From Roseiconus lacunae (lineage in GTDB: Bacteria > Planctomycetota > Planctomycetia > Pirellulales > Pirellulaceae), in contig NZ_VSZO01000022.1 of NCBI RefSeq assembly GCF_008312935.1, positions 1 through 64,000 on the forward strand: DNA of 64,000 nt, read 5' to 3'. This document shows positions 7,813 to 17,302 of this stretch, piece by piece; the stretch's first letter is position 1, and the number at the start of each line of letters is the position of its first letter. A program made the position numbers and the translations under genes. The notes beneath the pieces are model-generated. The model searched no databases. It saw only the letters and a list, made by a program, of their open reading frames with translations, and was not told the origin of the DNA.

Positions 7813-9462
7813 TCAGCGAAGCTCCAAGCCAATCAAAACCGGGTCATGGTCAGAACATCGAAACGCGTCCGGCCGGTAATAAACACCCTGTCCGTACTCG
7901 GTGTTGTAATCCAAACACCGTGGCTCATCTGAATTAATGTGCCAGTCGGCGATCCCGGTAACCTTAGTCGCAAGTGCCGGTGTTGCGAAACAGTGATCGA
8001 GCGATCCAGCTTGGCCAAAATAAACGTACGAGTAGGACTGACCGGTTGACTTCGTTTGACTGACATCGACCAAACCACCGGCTCGCAGGGTATCAATCGG
8101 ATCTTCTTGGCTGTACGCGTTTAGGTCGCCAATCACCAGCGTTTCGATTTTACGATCGCGGAGGTAGTTAACGAGTGCCTGTGCCTGTGACTTTCGTGAG
8201 TCGTTGTACGAACCTTGGCCATCACGTTGATCGCGATTGGCGCCGGCCGCTTCGTTTGATCCTTTGGATTTAAAATGGTTGACGATTACGCTGAACGACG
8301 CTTCTCCCTCAGTGGCGCGAAACGTTTGGAGTAACGGTGTCCTGGCATTGGAAAACGCGCGGTCAACGATCATCTCGGGAGCTCCGACTGCATTTAAACG
8401 ATCACGTCGATAGATCATGCCGACACGAATTCGATCGCCACCGCCGGGGGCATCTCGAAAACCGTCGGGCAGACCGCAGCCAACATAGACATCCTTGCCA
8501 AGCTTTCGATTGATCGCCGCCACCAGCGATTGTTCGGACTTGAGGTTGTTTTCCAGTTCCATGAGCCCGATTACATCCGCGTCGAGTCCGACGATCGCGG
8601 CGACTAACTTTTCTGTTTGCCGTTCGAACTCTTTACGATTGTCGGCGCCTCGAGCTCCATTAGACCCATCATCGAGTGTCGTGAAGTAATTCAGGACGTT
8701 AAAACTGGCGACAGTCACATCGGCAGCACCGACATCCGGACGTGCGGGACGCTCTGCCGGGACGAGGTCAAGCGGCAACTCCGGAATCAAATAGTACCGC
8801 CCACGTTCTTCCGTGATGGTCCCCACCAAGTTTTTGACTTTGGAACCAAGTCGGAGCGTTGGCAAATCCGTCCCGAACGCAGGAACTAATGGGACCGGAT
8901 ACTGGTTACTTCGCTTAACGCCGTCTTCGATCACGATCCAGTTGGCGTTGTTCGTTCGCTGCAGTTGGTTGACTGCTTTGGCATTCGTCTTGCCGGAAAC
9001 ACTATTCCCTTCGGCCGACGCATCGTTGGGATCGATCGTCTCGGTCGGGACGAACAGCCGCCGCGGCGCGACGCTGATTTGTCCGTTGCGGGCCAAGTTG
9101 TAGTTGTCGACCACCACCAATTCTCCCGGCAAACGAACCTTTTGGCCGATGTAGTCTTTCCAACGGATATCACTCAGTTGCCGTGTCAGATGGACAACAT
9201 CACTACGTTCGACGGGCGGATTCGAAGCGGGATCCCCTGACGCTTCGATCGGCGTATTGGCGGGCCGTGTTTCAAACTCCGGAGCCGCAGTGACGTTGCT
9301 ATCGGCCAACCCACTATCACCGGCACCGCCATCGTGTTCGACTTCATCGACATCACGAAGCAACAACGTGGCCAACGCGACCACTGCTACCGCAAGCACG
9401 GCGATGATCGAACGTTCGGCGGCACCGCGATGTAGAATCCCAAAACGAATTCGCGTGGACAT
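7813..9462 (-). CDS. Extracellular endonuclease/exonuclease/phosphatase-family nuclease (ExeM/NucH type)
   Basis: A 549-residue protein. An N-terminal hydrophobic segment (IIAVLAVAVVALATLLL) targets or anchors it. A middle OB-like part (DYIGQKVRLPGELVVVDNY ... GSKVKNLVGTI) precedes the EEP nuclease domain, whose blocks are all visible: VASFNVLNYF, the metal-binding Glu in GLMELENN, VNHFKSKG, VIGDLNAY (catalytic Asp and Asn), SLDHCF and the terminal SDHDPV. This order, OB-like part then EEP domain, is typical of ExeM/NucH secreted nucleases, which degrade extracellular DNA. The first gene-start ATG at 9462 fits the short basic lead before the membrane segment. It is transcribed with the phosphodiesterase gene 49 bp upstream, so a joint role in scavenging phosphate from DNA and phospholipid head groups is a reasonable inference. 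Confidence 0.87.
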   Translation of the reverse strand: MSTRIRFGILHRGAAERSIIAVLAVAVVALATLLLRDVDEVEHDGGAGDSGLADSNVTAAPEFETRPANTPIEASGDPASNPPVERSDVVHLTRQLSDIRWKDYIGQKVRLPGELVVVDNYNLARNGQISVAPRRLFVPTETIDPNDASAEGNSVSGKTNAKAVNQLQRTNNANWIVIEDGVKRSNQYPVPLVPAFGTDLPTLRLGSKVKNLVGTITEERGRYYLIPELPLDLVPAERPARPDVGAADVTVASFNVLNYFTTLDDGSNGARGADNRKEFERQTEKLVAAIVGLDADVIGLMELENNLKSEQSLVAAINRKLGKDVYVGCGLPDGFRDAPGGGDRIRVGMIYRRDRLNAVGAPEMIVDRAFSNARTPLLQTFRATEGEASFSVIVNHFKSKGSNEAAGANRDQRDGQGSYNDSRKSQAQALVNYLRDRKIETLVIGDLNAYSQEDPIDTLRAGGLVDVSQTKSTGQSYSYVYFGQAGSLDHCFATPALATKVTGIADWHINSDEPRCLDYNTEYGQGVYYRPDAFRCSDHDPVLIGLELR

Positions 9463-9511
9463 GATCAGACAATTGGTGGAGAAGTGGTGACTTGGACGTG
9501 AAACGTGACGG

Positions 9512-10318
9512 CTAATTCAAGATGCGAATACTCTCACGAATCACGTCTGGTTTGTCAGTCGTAATCGAGACGACACCGAGTTCGGCGAAGCGACGTGCCT
9601 GTGCGGGGTCATTGACCGTCCAAACATGAAGCTGACCTCCGGACTGATTAATCTTCTCGACAAAAGCTTCGTCGATCACCGAAAGGTCGCCCTTGCTTCC
9701 CAAGCCGGATGCCTTGGTTCGCTGCAACGTTTCGACAACCGATGCGATCGTCGGCTTACCATTTTTATAGCTGGTCAGCCAATTGACACGGTACTGAGGC
9801 ATCAACTTGCGAGCTTCGGTCACCACCTGCTTGTCAAAACAGATGATCGCGATTTGATCATCCTTTAAGCCCGAGTGCTCCAAGATGGGTTGCATCAGTG
9901 GCAAAATCTCGACGCCACACTTGATCTCAACAAAGATTTGCTTTCCTTCGGGAACCGTCCCCAAGACATCTTGCAGGGTCGGAATTCGTTCACCGGCATA
10001 CTGTGGATCTTTCCATGAACCGACATCCAACTGTTGCAATTGTTTGAGCGTCGAATCGGCGACCTTCAATTCGGGTGAACCGGGAGCGGTACGTTTGGTC
10101 GTCTTGTCGTGGATACAAGCGATCTGATTGTCTTTGGTCACATAGAAATCACCTTCGATCGCATCGGCGTTCAATTCCCAGGCGCGTTTGAACGCTGAAA
10201 TCGTATTCTCCGGCGCGACAAAGGACGCTCCCCGGTGGGCGACGATGAACTGGGCATTCGCGGAATCGGCAACCATGATGGTCACAATTAAGGCGAGGAA
10301 AACGGTCGAGAATTTCAA
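9512..10318 (-). CDS. Glycerophosphodiester phosphodiesterase, exported
   Basis: A 268-residue GDPD-family enzyme hydrolysing glycerophosphodiesters to glycerol-3-phosphate and an alcohol. The signature AHRGA is followed by PENT, EGDFYVTKD and CIHD, covering the metal-binding His, Glu and Asp set; VEIKCG supplies a further Glu. I place the start at TTG 10316-10318: AAAGGAC lies seven bases upstream, and it gives a proper signal peptide (KFSTVFLALIVTIMVADSANAQ) directly before the catalytic domain. The longest frame (to 10498) would overlap the upstream DUF1552 gene by 88 bp and bury the signal. It precedes the nuclease gene on the same strand. Confidence 0.88.
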   Translation of the reverse strand: MKFSTVFLALIVTIMVADSANAQFIVAHRGASFVAPENTISAFKRAWELNADAIEGDFYVTKDNQIACIHDKTTKRTAPGSPELKVADSTLKQLQQLDVGSWKDPQYAGERIPTLQDVLGTVPEGKQIFVEIKCGVEILPLMQPILEHSGLKDDQIAIICFDKQVVTEARKLMPQYRVNWLTSYKNGKPTIASVVETLQRTKASGLGSKGDLSVIDEAFVEKINQSGGQLHVWTVNDPAQARRFAELGVVSITTDKPDVIRESIRILN

Positions 10319-10410
10319 GGGTCTGTCCTTTAAAGTCTTGCGAGCAAGTTGTGATTCAGGAAGTTTTTTTTTACCGGCGGCTCGTATTCTGGTTTGCAGG
10401 TTTGGCGTCC

Positions 10411-11745
10411 TTAAAACCCTGCGAGTTGTTGCGTCGAATCGCCGAATTCGGTGATAGGCACTCCCATCCGATTCATCAACGACAAATACAAGTTGCAAAG
10501 TTTGCGTTCGTCATCGGGCCGATCGCTATAGTCAAGCGTTCGTCCTGTTGGCACCGTCCCAGCCAATCCGCCGACTTGGATTAACGGCACCTTGGAACTG
10601 TCATGATTTTTGCCGCTCCACATGTTGGACATGAACATCAGCATCGAATGATCCAAAACTGTAGAATCGCCTTCGGGCATCGCTTCGAGCTTGCCAGCCA
10701 AGTAGGCAACTTGTTCGATATAGTAACGGCAGATTCGCAAATAATCGTCAGTCGTATCACGGTGGGACGCCAAGTGGTGCGCCAGACGGACGTCCAGGAA
10801 CGGATAGATCAAGCCGGAGATATCACGGCACAACAAGAGTGTCGCGACGCGCGTTTTGTCAGTTTGAAACGCGGTCGCGATGATGTCACACATCAGACGC
10901 ATGTGATCGCGAATATCTTCGGGCAGGCCACTGTCGGGACGCGAAAGCTTCGCCGCTGCCTGTGACTTATTGCGAGCGTTTTCGGCGGCCTTGTCGCTCA
11001 GTCGTCGCATCCGTTCGATACGTTTCTCGATCTCACGGACGCTGGTCAAGTACTCGTCCAGCTTCGCTTGATCGCTATGGCTGACACGTCGCTGCAAGCT
11101 GGCGGCGTGTTCACGGACACGGTCAAGCACACTGCGGTTTCGCATCGCACCGCGATTTTCAAACAGGCTATCGAATGCGAGTGCGGGATAGGTTTCCATC
11201 GGCACCGGTGACGTCGCATCATGCCAAGAGATGTGCGAGCTATACGCCATCGAGAAATTGGTTTCGTGGTACCCCGTTGTCGGCTGCTCGCATCCCAACA
11301 CCAAACTTGGCTGCAACGTTTCGGCGCCAACATGTTTGGCCAGCAATTGATCCATACTGACTCCGCCGCGAAGCTCGGCGCCTTTTTGCAGCTTTGCCCC
11401 CGACAACAAATTCCCCGTTTGACCGGGGTGAATCCCAACGCCAACAGCGGCCGGATTGTACAGCCCCTTGATGAAATTCAGCTTTTGTTTGAATGGTTCC
11501 AGCGGAGTCAAGCAATCGCCCAACTCCATCTCTGCGTCGTTACCTTTGGCCCACCAATGGTTGTAAGCGACACCGTTGGCCATGAACATGATCGCCAAAC
11601 GTTGCGGGCATGCCGATGCGTCGTCGGAGTCTTCCTCACCCCAAACGGCGACGGACTCCAACCAAGGCAATGCCATCGAAACGCCGGTGCCTTGCAATAG
11701 CAATCGACGCGAAAGCCGCTGGTCGCTTGTGGTTTGATCGTGCAT
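10411..11745 (-). CDS. DUF1552 domain protein, Tat-type signal
   Basis: A 444-residue DUF1552 protein. The N-terminus has a twin-arginine-like motif, SRRLLLQGTG, before a hydrophobic stretch (VSMALPWLESVAVWG), so it is probably exported folded. Family blocks visible are RLAIMFMANGVAYNHWW, the segment around FIKGLYNP and SMDQLLAKHVG, LVLGCE, and near the end MLMFMSNMWSGKNHD. DUF1552 is widespread in planctomycetes and nearly always adjoins a DUF1592-type cytochrome, as here; the function is unknown. The start could equally be the ATG at 11760, five residues earlier; neither has a good ribosome site. The 118-bp gap to the upstream gene is compatible with one operon. Confidence 0.88.
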   Translation of the reverse strand: MHDQTTSDQRLSRRLLLQGTGVSMALPWLESVAVWGEEDSDDASACPQRLAIMFMANGVAYNHWWAKGNDAEMELGDCLTPLEPFKQKLNFIKGLYNPAAVGVGIHPGQTGNLLSGAKLQKGAELRGGVSMDQLLAKHVGAETLQPSLVLGCEQPTTGYHETNFSMAYSSHISWHDATSPVPMETYPALAFDSLFENRGAMRNRSVLDRVREHAASLQRRVSHSDQAKLDEYLTSVREIEKRIERMRRLSDKAAENARNKSQAAAKLSRPDSGLPEDIRDHMRLMCDIIATAFQTDKTRVATLLLCRDISGLIYPFLDVRLAHHLASHRDTTDDYLRICRYYIEQVAYLAGKLEAMPEGDSTVLDHSMLMFMSNMWSGKNHDSSKVPLIQVGGLAGTVPTGRTLDYSDRPDDERKLCNLYLSLMNRMGVPITEFGDSTQQLAGF

Positions 11746-11862
11746 GGTGGTTGGTCTCATTTTTGGATACGGAGTCAAACATCGCTTCCTGACGCGAAGC
11801 GAAAACCGAGCGGGACGACGAAACGCCACAACCTTTGATTGCCGTGACTGAAAACGTCATCA

Positions 11863-14800
11863 TCAATGGCCTCGGCGAAACAGAAACTGCTCGCTGGTGA
11901 CAATGGTTTCGACCATTGTCGAAAAGGCAAACTGCTGTTCTTGCAATCGGTGTTTCATCGATTCGATCAGCGGCTCGTCGGACACGATCAGCGATCGCCC
12001 CAACGCGTAAGCGAGGAGTTTGCGACAAAGGTTGTCAACAAATTCTCCCTGCCGCTCTGATCGAATGTAGTCCTTCAGTCCGTCGACTCCGGAGTGCTTC
12101 GAACCATCGGGAAAGTCCGCAATGACGTCGACAGGATTACCTGCCAAATCAGTGTCCCGACGTTCTCCGATCGGCCCGTAGCCCTCGAAAACCAATCCGA
12201 CCGAATCGAACTTTTCATGGCAACCGGAACAACTCTTGTGTTCACGATGTTTCGCCAAAACTTCGCGCAGCGTTAGCTCACCTAGCTTGGATTCGTCTTC
12301 GGGTAATTCCGGGACATTCGGCGGCGGGGCCGGAATATGTGTCCCCAATAACTGTCGCACGACCCAAAAGCCACGTTTGACCGGACTGGTCCGCAGCCCT
12401 GGCGAGTTCTTGGTCAAGAAAACACTCATCGGTAAAATTCCGCCGCGACCGAATCGCGACGCGTTATCGACCCGCACCCACCGGTTTGCGTCGATCGCTT
12501 GGTCGATGCCGTAGTGTTTCGCGAGCGTCGCGTCGACAAAGGTATGATCGGCGTACAAAAAGTCGAGCACTTGCCCATCTCGTTTTAGCAAGTCGGCGAA
12601 AAACGTGATCGGCTCTTCGAACATTGAGCGTTGTAGCTGGTCGTCGAATTGACTGAAGCGTTGGCGGTCCACACCGGTATGCGATTCGAACTGGCGGAAA
12701 CCTAACCAATTACCGCCAAACTCAATCGCAAGGCGTTCGGCCTTGGCATCTCGCAGCATCCGTTTGCTTTCGGAACGAAGCACCGCGGGATCAGTCAATG
12801 TTCCGGCGGCGGCCAAGTCGAGCAACCTCCGGTCGGGAAGACTCGCCCACAGGAAATAACTCAATCGCGAAGCCAGCTCGTATCCGTCAAGCCGGACCAA
12901 GTCGCCCACCTGTCGCGGTGGGTGTGCCCGATAACAGAAGTGCGGCGAAATCAAAACGCTGACAACCACATCGCGGACCGCATCTTCGTGGCTCAGTCCG
13001 TCGACTTCGACGAGGTGCTGATAAAACTGCTGGATGTCCTGTCGCTCGGCGGATTGCAACGGTCGACGAAATGCGCGTTGTACCAATCGCAACAAGTGCC
13101 GTTTTTGGGCCTCGACCGCGGCAGCCTTAGCGTCAGTAACGGAGAGAACTTTTCGTTTGGTTTCGTCGAAGTGAAACCGCATCGCATCAAGGGCTTCGTC
13201 GCCGGCACCGATTCGCTCGGCCTTGGCAATGTAGACCTCCGCCAACGCCTCGATCATTTCGGGCGATGTCGCCTGTCGGTCGGCGGATCGAAAGGCGTCA
13301 AATTCCGAGTCGACTAGGTAGCGTCCTTCCGCCCGCTCAAACCAAATGAACCCCGAGTGCTGTCGTGAAGGAACATCGGCAACAAAGTTCAACTGAAACC
13401 ACAAGCGATCGAGTTTGTCCTGCTGTGATGCGTCGAGCACAAGCTCTCGGAGAGGTTGGTCATCGCGAAAGTATCCCATCATGCTATGGAATCCGGCGCT
13501 CAACAGCCGGTACTCACTTTCTCGATTGAAATCATTGGGCTTTCGATTGACGTACTCGCGGCCACGACGATCGACGTAATAACGATCTGGAAACAAACGG
13601 CAAAAGGTTTCAAAGTCTCGCCGCAGCGTCTTGCTTGATTGACCGGAGGCCGTGTCTTCTTCAGCGGTCTCCTCGACTTTCCCAGCGCCGGCCACCAAAG
13701 CGATCTCGCTAAAACGCTTGGCTCGCAATCGATCATAGGCTTCGGGGTTCATCGTCATCCGGTGCGACGCCTTTTGCCGATTTCGCCACAACACTAACGG
13801 TTGGGACCCCTTGTTGATCCCCGAGACTTGCAAGTGCGGAAACTCAAACGTTAGCGAGTCTCGAAGCTTCGCAATGTCGTCGGCCAATTGTTTCGCCCCC
13901 GGCCCAAGGTCGTCTCCGGGTAATGATCGGATACGGTTAGCGATTTGAGCCAGTGGGCCTGCGGGATGCTTTTCTTCGATCCCGATGGCCGTCCACAATT
14001 GCGTCAGGTATTTGGCACTCAAACCATACCGCTTGGCGATTGCGGTGACGTCGCGATCGCCGATGACTTCACTTCCGGATCGTCGATCGAAATCTTCGAA
14101 TAAGCTCCGCAGTGCCATCAGGTAGTCGGCGACCTCGGTATTCTGTGACTCATAGAAATCAACGATTTGCCGCACGCAATACTTATCGCGATCGGTATCG
14201 GTCACCACCGGATGCGGAGCGAACGCCAGCCCGTCCGGTAAGAACAGCAAGTGATCGGTGACCATTCGAGCCGCATCGATGTACTTGGACATCAATGACG
14301 GGGTCATCATCAGTGACTCACCCGAATTATCAAAGCCAGCGGTGTTGGAAGGATCAACCGGGAAGCTATCGGCCGGTCGCAAATTGACACCGGTCAAGTC
14401 TGCGATCGTGTAGTTGTATTCTGCCGCACTTAACCGGTGGGCCAGCACCTCGCCGGGGTCGCCTGCATGTCGACGGATAAAATCGTCGCGACGCTGCCCC
14501 AACCACATCAGGAATTGCGTTTTCTCTTCCGGTTCGAGTTCGTATCCCGAGTCTTCCGGGGGCATCTCACCGTCGGCCACCCGCTGGCGGATCAAATCCC
14601 ACACGGCGAAGTGAGATTCGATCGGCGTGCCTGCATCAAACGCGGTCAGATCCAAGGCGCCGTCCGGATCGGTCGGTCCGTGGCAGTCGACACAGTAGGC
14701 TTGCAAAACGGGCTCGATGACGTCGGCAAAGCTCGCATCCGATTGCTCGGAGGTTTCCGGAACATCATGTCGCGCGTTTGACTGTTGCTCGCCTGTTTTC

Positions 14801-14970
14801 TGTGCGGCCAGCGGCAACGCCCCCAAGGCGGCTAAACAAATCAGACAGACGACCGAGCGTGAATGAGCGAGCGACCGCAGACCGAACGGCAAAACGTTCA
14901 ACAACGTCGGCGAAACCAGCCTCCGGCGATAGGTTCGCGGGGCCAAGGGGCGTTTTGATCGCAAGGGCAT
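11863..14970 (-). CDS. DUF1592/DUF1588/DUF1585 planctomycete c-type cytochrome protein
   Basis: A 1035-residue secreted protein of the planctomycete multi-DUF cytochrome family. After a signal region (VVCLICLAALGALPLAAQ) the haem motif CVDCH appears at residues 93-97. The DUF1587 block follows (HRLSAAEYNYTIADLTG), then a long variable part, DUF1595 (LVQRAFRRPLQSAE), DUF1592 (DGYELASRLSYFLWASLPD), DUF1588 (RGGILPMSVFLTKNS ... CSGCHEKFD, a second CxxCH) and DUF1585 at the end (LAYALGRSLIVSDE). The two CxxCH sites suggest a dihaem periplasmic protein. Its partner is the DUF1552 gene just downstream. Roles in polysaccharide or redox metabolism have been proposed for such pairs, but no reaction is established. 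It diverges from dnaX over about 200 bp. Confidence 0.9.
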   Translation of the reverse strand: MPLRSKRPLAPRTYRRRLVSPTLLNVLPFGLRSLAHSRSVVCLICLAALGALPLAAQKTGEQQSNARHDVPETSEQSDASFADVIEPVLQAYCVDCHGPTDPDGALDLTAFDAGTPIESHFAVWDLIRQRVADGEMPPEDSGYELEPEEKTQFLMWLGQRRDDFIRRHAGDPGEVLAHRLSAAEYNYTIADLTGVNLRPADSFPVDPSNTAGFDNSGESLMMTPSLMSKYIDAARMVTDHLLFLPDGLAFAPHPVVTDTDRDKYCVRQIVDFYESQNTEVADYLMALRSLFEDFDRRSGSEVIGDRDVTAIAKRYGLSAKYLTQLWTAIGIEEKHPAGPLAQIANRIRSLPGDDLGPGAKQLADDIAKLRDSLTFEFPHLQVSGINKGSQPLVLWRNRQKASHRMTMNPEAYDRLRAKRFSEIALVAGAGKVEETAEEDTASGQSSKTLRRDFETFCRLFPDRYYVDRRGREYVNRKPNDFNRESEYRLLSAGFHSMMGYFRDDQPLRELVLDASQQDKLDRLWFQLNFVADVPSRQHSGFIWFERAEGRYLVDSEFDAFRSADRQATSPEMIEALAEVYIAKAERIGAGDEALDAMRFHFDETKRKVLSVTDAKAAAVEAQKRHLLRLVQRAFRRPLQSAERQDIQQFYQHLVEVDGLSHEDAVRDVVVSVLISPHFCYRAHPPRQVGDLVRLDGYELASRLSYFLWASLPDRRLLDLAAAGTLTDPAVLRSESKRMLRDAKAERLAIEFGGNWLGFRQFESHTGVDRQRFSQFDDQLQRSMFEEPITFFADLLKRDGQVLDFLYADHTFVDATLAKHYGIDQAIDANRWVRVDNASRFGRGGILPMSVFLTKNSPGLRTSPVKRGFWVVRQLLGTHIPAPPPNVPELPEDESKLGELTLREVLAKHREHKSCSGCHEKFDSVGLVFEGYGPIGERRDTDLAGNPVDVIADFPDGSKHSGVDGLKDYIRSERQGEFVDNLCRKLLAYALGRSLIVSDEPLIESMKHRLQEQQFAFSTMVETIVTSEQFLFRRGH

Positions 14971-15172
14971 AGGACAGGTGGGATTTTGGGTGGTGGGACC
15001 GCCATTGTAGTCCTATTTCGATGCTGGCAAGCCGGACAATTCTAGCGAGCTATCCGTACTAACGATTTGGCCACATGATTCCGAGAGTGAACCCCGCAAG
15101 GCGGTCTCTTGTGTTTTCGTGTAGGATGCGTAACGATCAGGTTTTCGATAGTTCCCCGAACGCTTTTCCCGT

Positions 15173-17089
15173 ATGTCCGACGCCGCTCCCGCCAGCGAAA
15201 AAGATTCTTCCTACGTCGTCGTCGCCCGCCGCTATCGGCCGCGAAATTTTGGCGAATTGGTCGGCCAGGAACATGTCGGCCGGGCACTGGCAAATGCGAT
15301 CGAAACCGGGCGTGTCGGCCATGCGTATTTATTCACCGGTGCCCGAGGGGTGGGGAAGACCAGCACCGCCCGCATTTTCGCCAAGGCGCTCAACAACCCC
15401 GACGGCCCGAGTGCCGAATTTGACGGTTCAAGCGACATCGCCCAGGCGATCGATGTGGGCGAAGATATCGATGTGATTGAAATCGACGGTGCCAGCAACC
15501 GCGGCATCGACGAGATCCGTTCGCTTCGCGCCAATGTGGGGGTCCGCCCCAGTCGATCTCGTTTCAAGATTTATATCATCGACGAAGTCCACATGCTGAC
15601 GCAGGCGGCGTTTAACGCGCTGCTGAAGACGCTCGAAGAGCCCCCCGAGCATGTGAAGTTCATTTTCTGCACCACCGATCCGGAAAAGATGCCGATCACG
15701 GTGCTGAGCCGCTGCCAACGGTTTGATTTTGCCCCGGTCGAAGTGGCGAAAATCGTTGGACGACTGCGGGAAATTGTCACCGCCGAAAATGCCCAGGCGG
15801 ACGATGAGGCGTTGGAATTGGTGGCCCGGCGTGCGGCCGGTTCGATGCGTGACAGCCAATCGCTGCTCGAACAAGTGCTCAGCTTCAGCGATGGTCATCT
15901 GACGGCGGACCAAGTCCATTCAATGTTAGGCACCGCCGACGATGAGCGACTGCATCGATTGGCGACGGCGATGTGTGATCGCGACGCCGCCTCGGCACTA
16001 AAACAACTCGACGCTGCGATCGATGCCGGTGTCGATGCGGGACGGATCGCCGAACAATTGCTCGGTTACTTTCGTGACTTGATGGCCGTTTCGGTCGGCT
16101 GTGATCCATCGCTGCAACGGCACACTGCTGCTTCGATGCACGACGAATTAAAAAAATTGGCTGACTCGTGGGGACTTCAAACGGTCCTCGCGGTCGTCGG
16201 GTTGATCGACCAAACGTTGGTTCGAATCCGGCACAGTGTCTACGGGCGCGTGCTGCTGGAATCGACGCTGATTCAGATTTGTAATCTTCCCGACTTGCAA
16301 TCAATCTCCGACTTGGCGGCGGCCGCGAAAAGTGGACAAAGCCTTTCCGGTGCCGCTCGGCCTGGTGGCGAAAAAAAAAAGCTAACCAATAGCCCCCCCG
16401 TCACTGCCGAACCGGCACCATCACCGGCCGCAACGCGCGATCCGGCGCCGGCCAAGACGACGCCGAGTCCTGGTTCTGAAACGCTTGCGGACACCACGCC
16501 GCAACCGGCTGTTGCGGCACCAATGCCGCCTGCCGAAACGGCTGCGACACCGGCCCCTGCCGCCACAAACGGAACAACTTCGCCCCCAAGATCACCGGAC
16601 GCTTCACCAGCGAATGATCCGCCAAACAGCGAATCAACCGGCACGGCGACCGCCACCTTGCCACGAATGGCGTTGGGAGCTCAAAACGTCGAGCAAGTAT
16701 TTTCAGAAGCTCTCAAACACGTGCCGCAAATGACCGCGTCAATCGCTTCGATGGCGGATCTTCGGTACAGCCACGATGAAAAGAGTGGTAAACCAGTCAT
16801 CGAGTTGGTGTTCCCATCGGACTCGGGGATGGCAATGCGGCGGATGAATTTGCCAGAACACCGCGGCACCGTCACTGAAGTTTTGGCCAACATTACCGGT
16901 GACTCCGTCAATCTGACACTGGTCGAAGGTGCGGCGCGACAAAAGGCGAAAAAAGTTGCTCCGGCATCCCCCAAAGCCACCGCGAAAGAGCGCATGGAAC
17001 GGATTCGTGAGATCGAATCGCACCCCTGGGTTCAATCGGCTTTGAAAACGTTCCAAGCGGAATTGGTCAAGATCGATCCGAAGAGCTAA
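15173..17089 (+). CDS. dnaX: DNA polymerase III subunit tau (and probably gamma)
   Basis: A 638-residue clamp-loader subunit. AAA+ motifs are plain: Walker A GARGVGKT (56-63), Walker B IYIIDEVH (133-140), and the SRC arginine finger (179-181). EIDGASNRGIDEIR is the usual family block. Residues up to about 380 cover domains I-III; a Pro/Ala/Thr-rich linker follows, then a C-terminal domain that would bind the polymerase. Two oddities: the four cysteines of the usual zinc module are all replaced between residues 73 and 92, and an A10 tract at codons 400-403 is followed by stops in both other frames (see separate entry). No recR or ybaB gene follows. The gene converges with the CxxCH gene. Confidence 0.95.
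   Translation: MSDAAPASEKDSSYVVVARRYRPRNFGELVGQEHVGRALANAIETGRVGHAYLFTGARGVGKTSTARIFAKALNNPDGPSAEFDGSSDIAQAIDVGEDIDVIEIDGASNRGIDEIRSLRANVGVRPSRSRFKIYIIDEVHMLTQAAFNALLKTLEEPPEHVKFIFCTTDPEKMPITVLSRCQRFDFAPVEVAKIVGRLREIVTAENAQADDEALELVARRAAGSMRDSQSLLEQVLSFSDGHLTADQVHSMLGTADDERLHRLATAMCDRDAASALKQLDAAIDAGVDAGRIAEQLLGYFRDLMAVSVGCDPSLQRHTAASMHDELKKLADSWGLQTVLAVVGLIDQTLVRIRHSVYGRVLLESTLIQICNLPDLQSISDLAAAAKSGQSLSGAARPGGEKKKLTNSPPVTAEPAPSPAATRDPAPAKTTPSPGSETLADTTPQPAVAAPMPPAETAATPAPAATNGTTSPPRSPDASPANDPPNSESTGTATATLPRMALGAQNVEQVFSEALKHVPQMTASIASMADLRYSHDEKSGKPVIELVFPSDSGMAMRRMNLPEHRGTVTEVLANITGDSVNLTLVEGAARQKAKKVAPASPKATAKERMERIREIESHPWVQSALKTFQAELVKIDPKS
16371..16392 (+). promoter_or_regulatory. Probable slippage site producing the short gamma form of DnaX
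   Basis: Ten A residues at 16371-16380 interrupt the dnaX linker (GAA AAA AAA AAG in frame). If one A is added or the ribosome slips back by one, reading continues GCT AAC CAA TAG and stops at 16392, giving a 406-residue product. If one A is lost, it reads AGC TAA and stops at 16385, giving 403 residues. Either product holds domains I-III only, as gamma does. Thermus makes gamma by slippage at an A9 run and E. coli by -1 frameshifting at A6G. A C7 run follows at 16393-16399, after the stops. Confidence 0.65.
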
Positions 17090-17302
17090 TGATCACGGCC
17101 TGTGGATATAATCAGCCGCATACGCGATAGCGTGCGGTTCTTCGGCCGATCGTTGAACGCTCCATGGATTTAAATCAACAGGCCGATCAGCAACGCCGCC
17201 ATTCTTTCCGCGAACGGGAGGCCCCAACGCACACCTCTCCGAGCCCATGAGACGAACGCCTAGCGTCGGGCCTGCGTCGCTAGAAGCCGGTCCAAACCAA
17301 CG

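Noticed and set aside
10364-10372. T9 tract between DUF1552 and the phosphodiesterase as a terminator
   Set aside because: For leftward transcription it is an A run and no stem precedes it in the plus direction.
16205-16220. GGTTCGAATCC, resembling a tRNA T-loop
   Set aside because: It lies inside the dnaX coding frame and no acceptor or anticodon arms can be paired around it.
16393-16399. C7 run after the A10 tract in dnaX as a second slippage site
   Set aside because: It lies beyond the stops reached after A10 slippage, and C runs are much less prone to productive slippage; no separate product is suggested.
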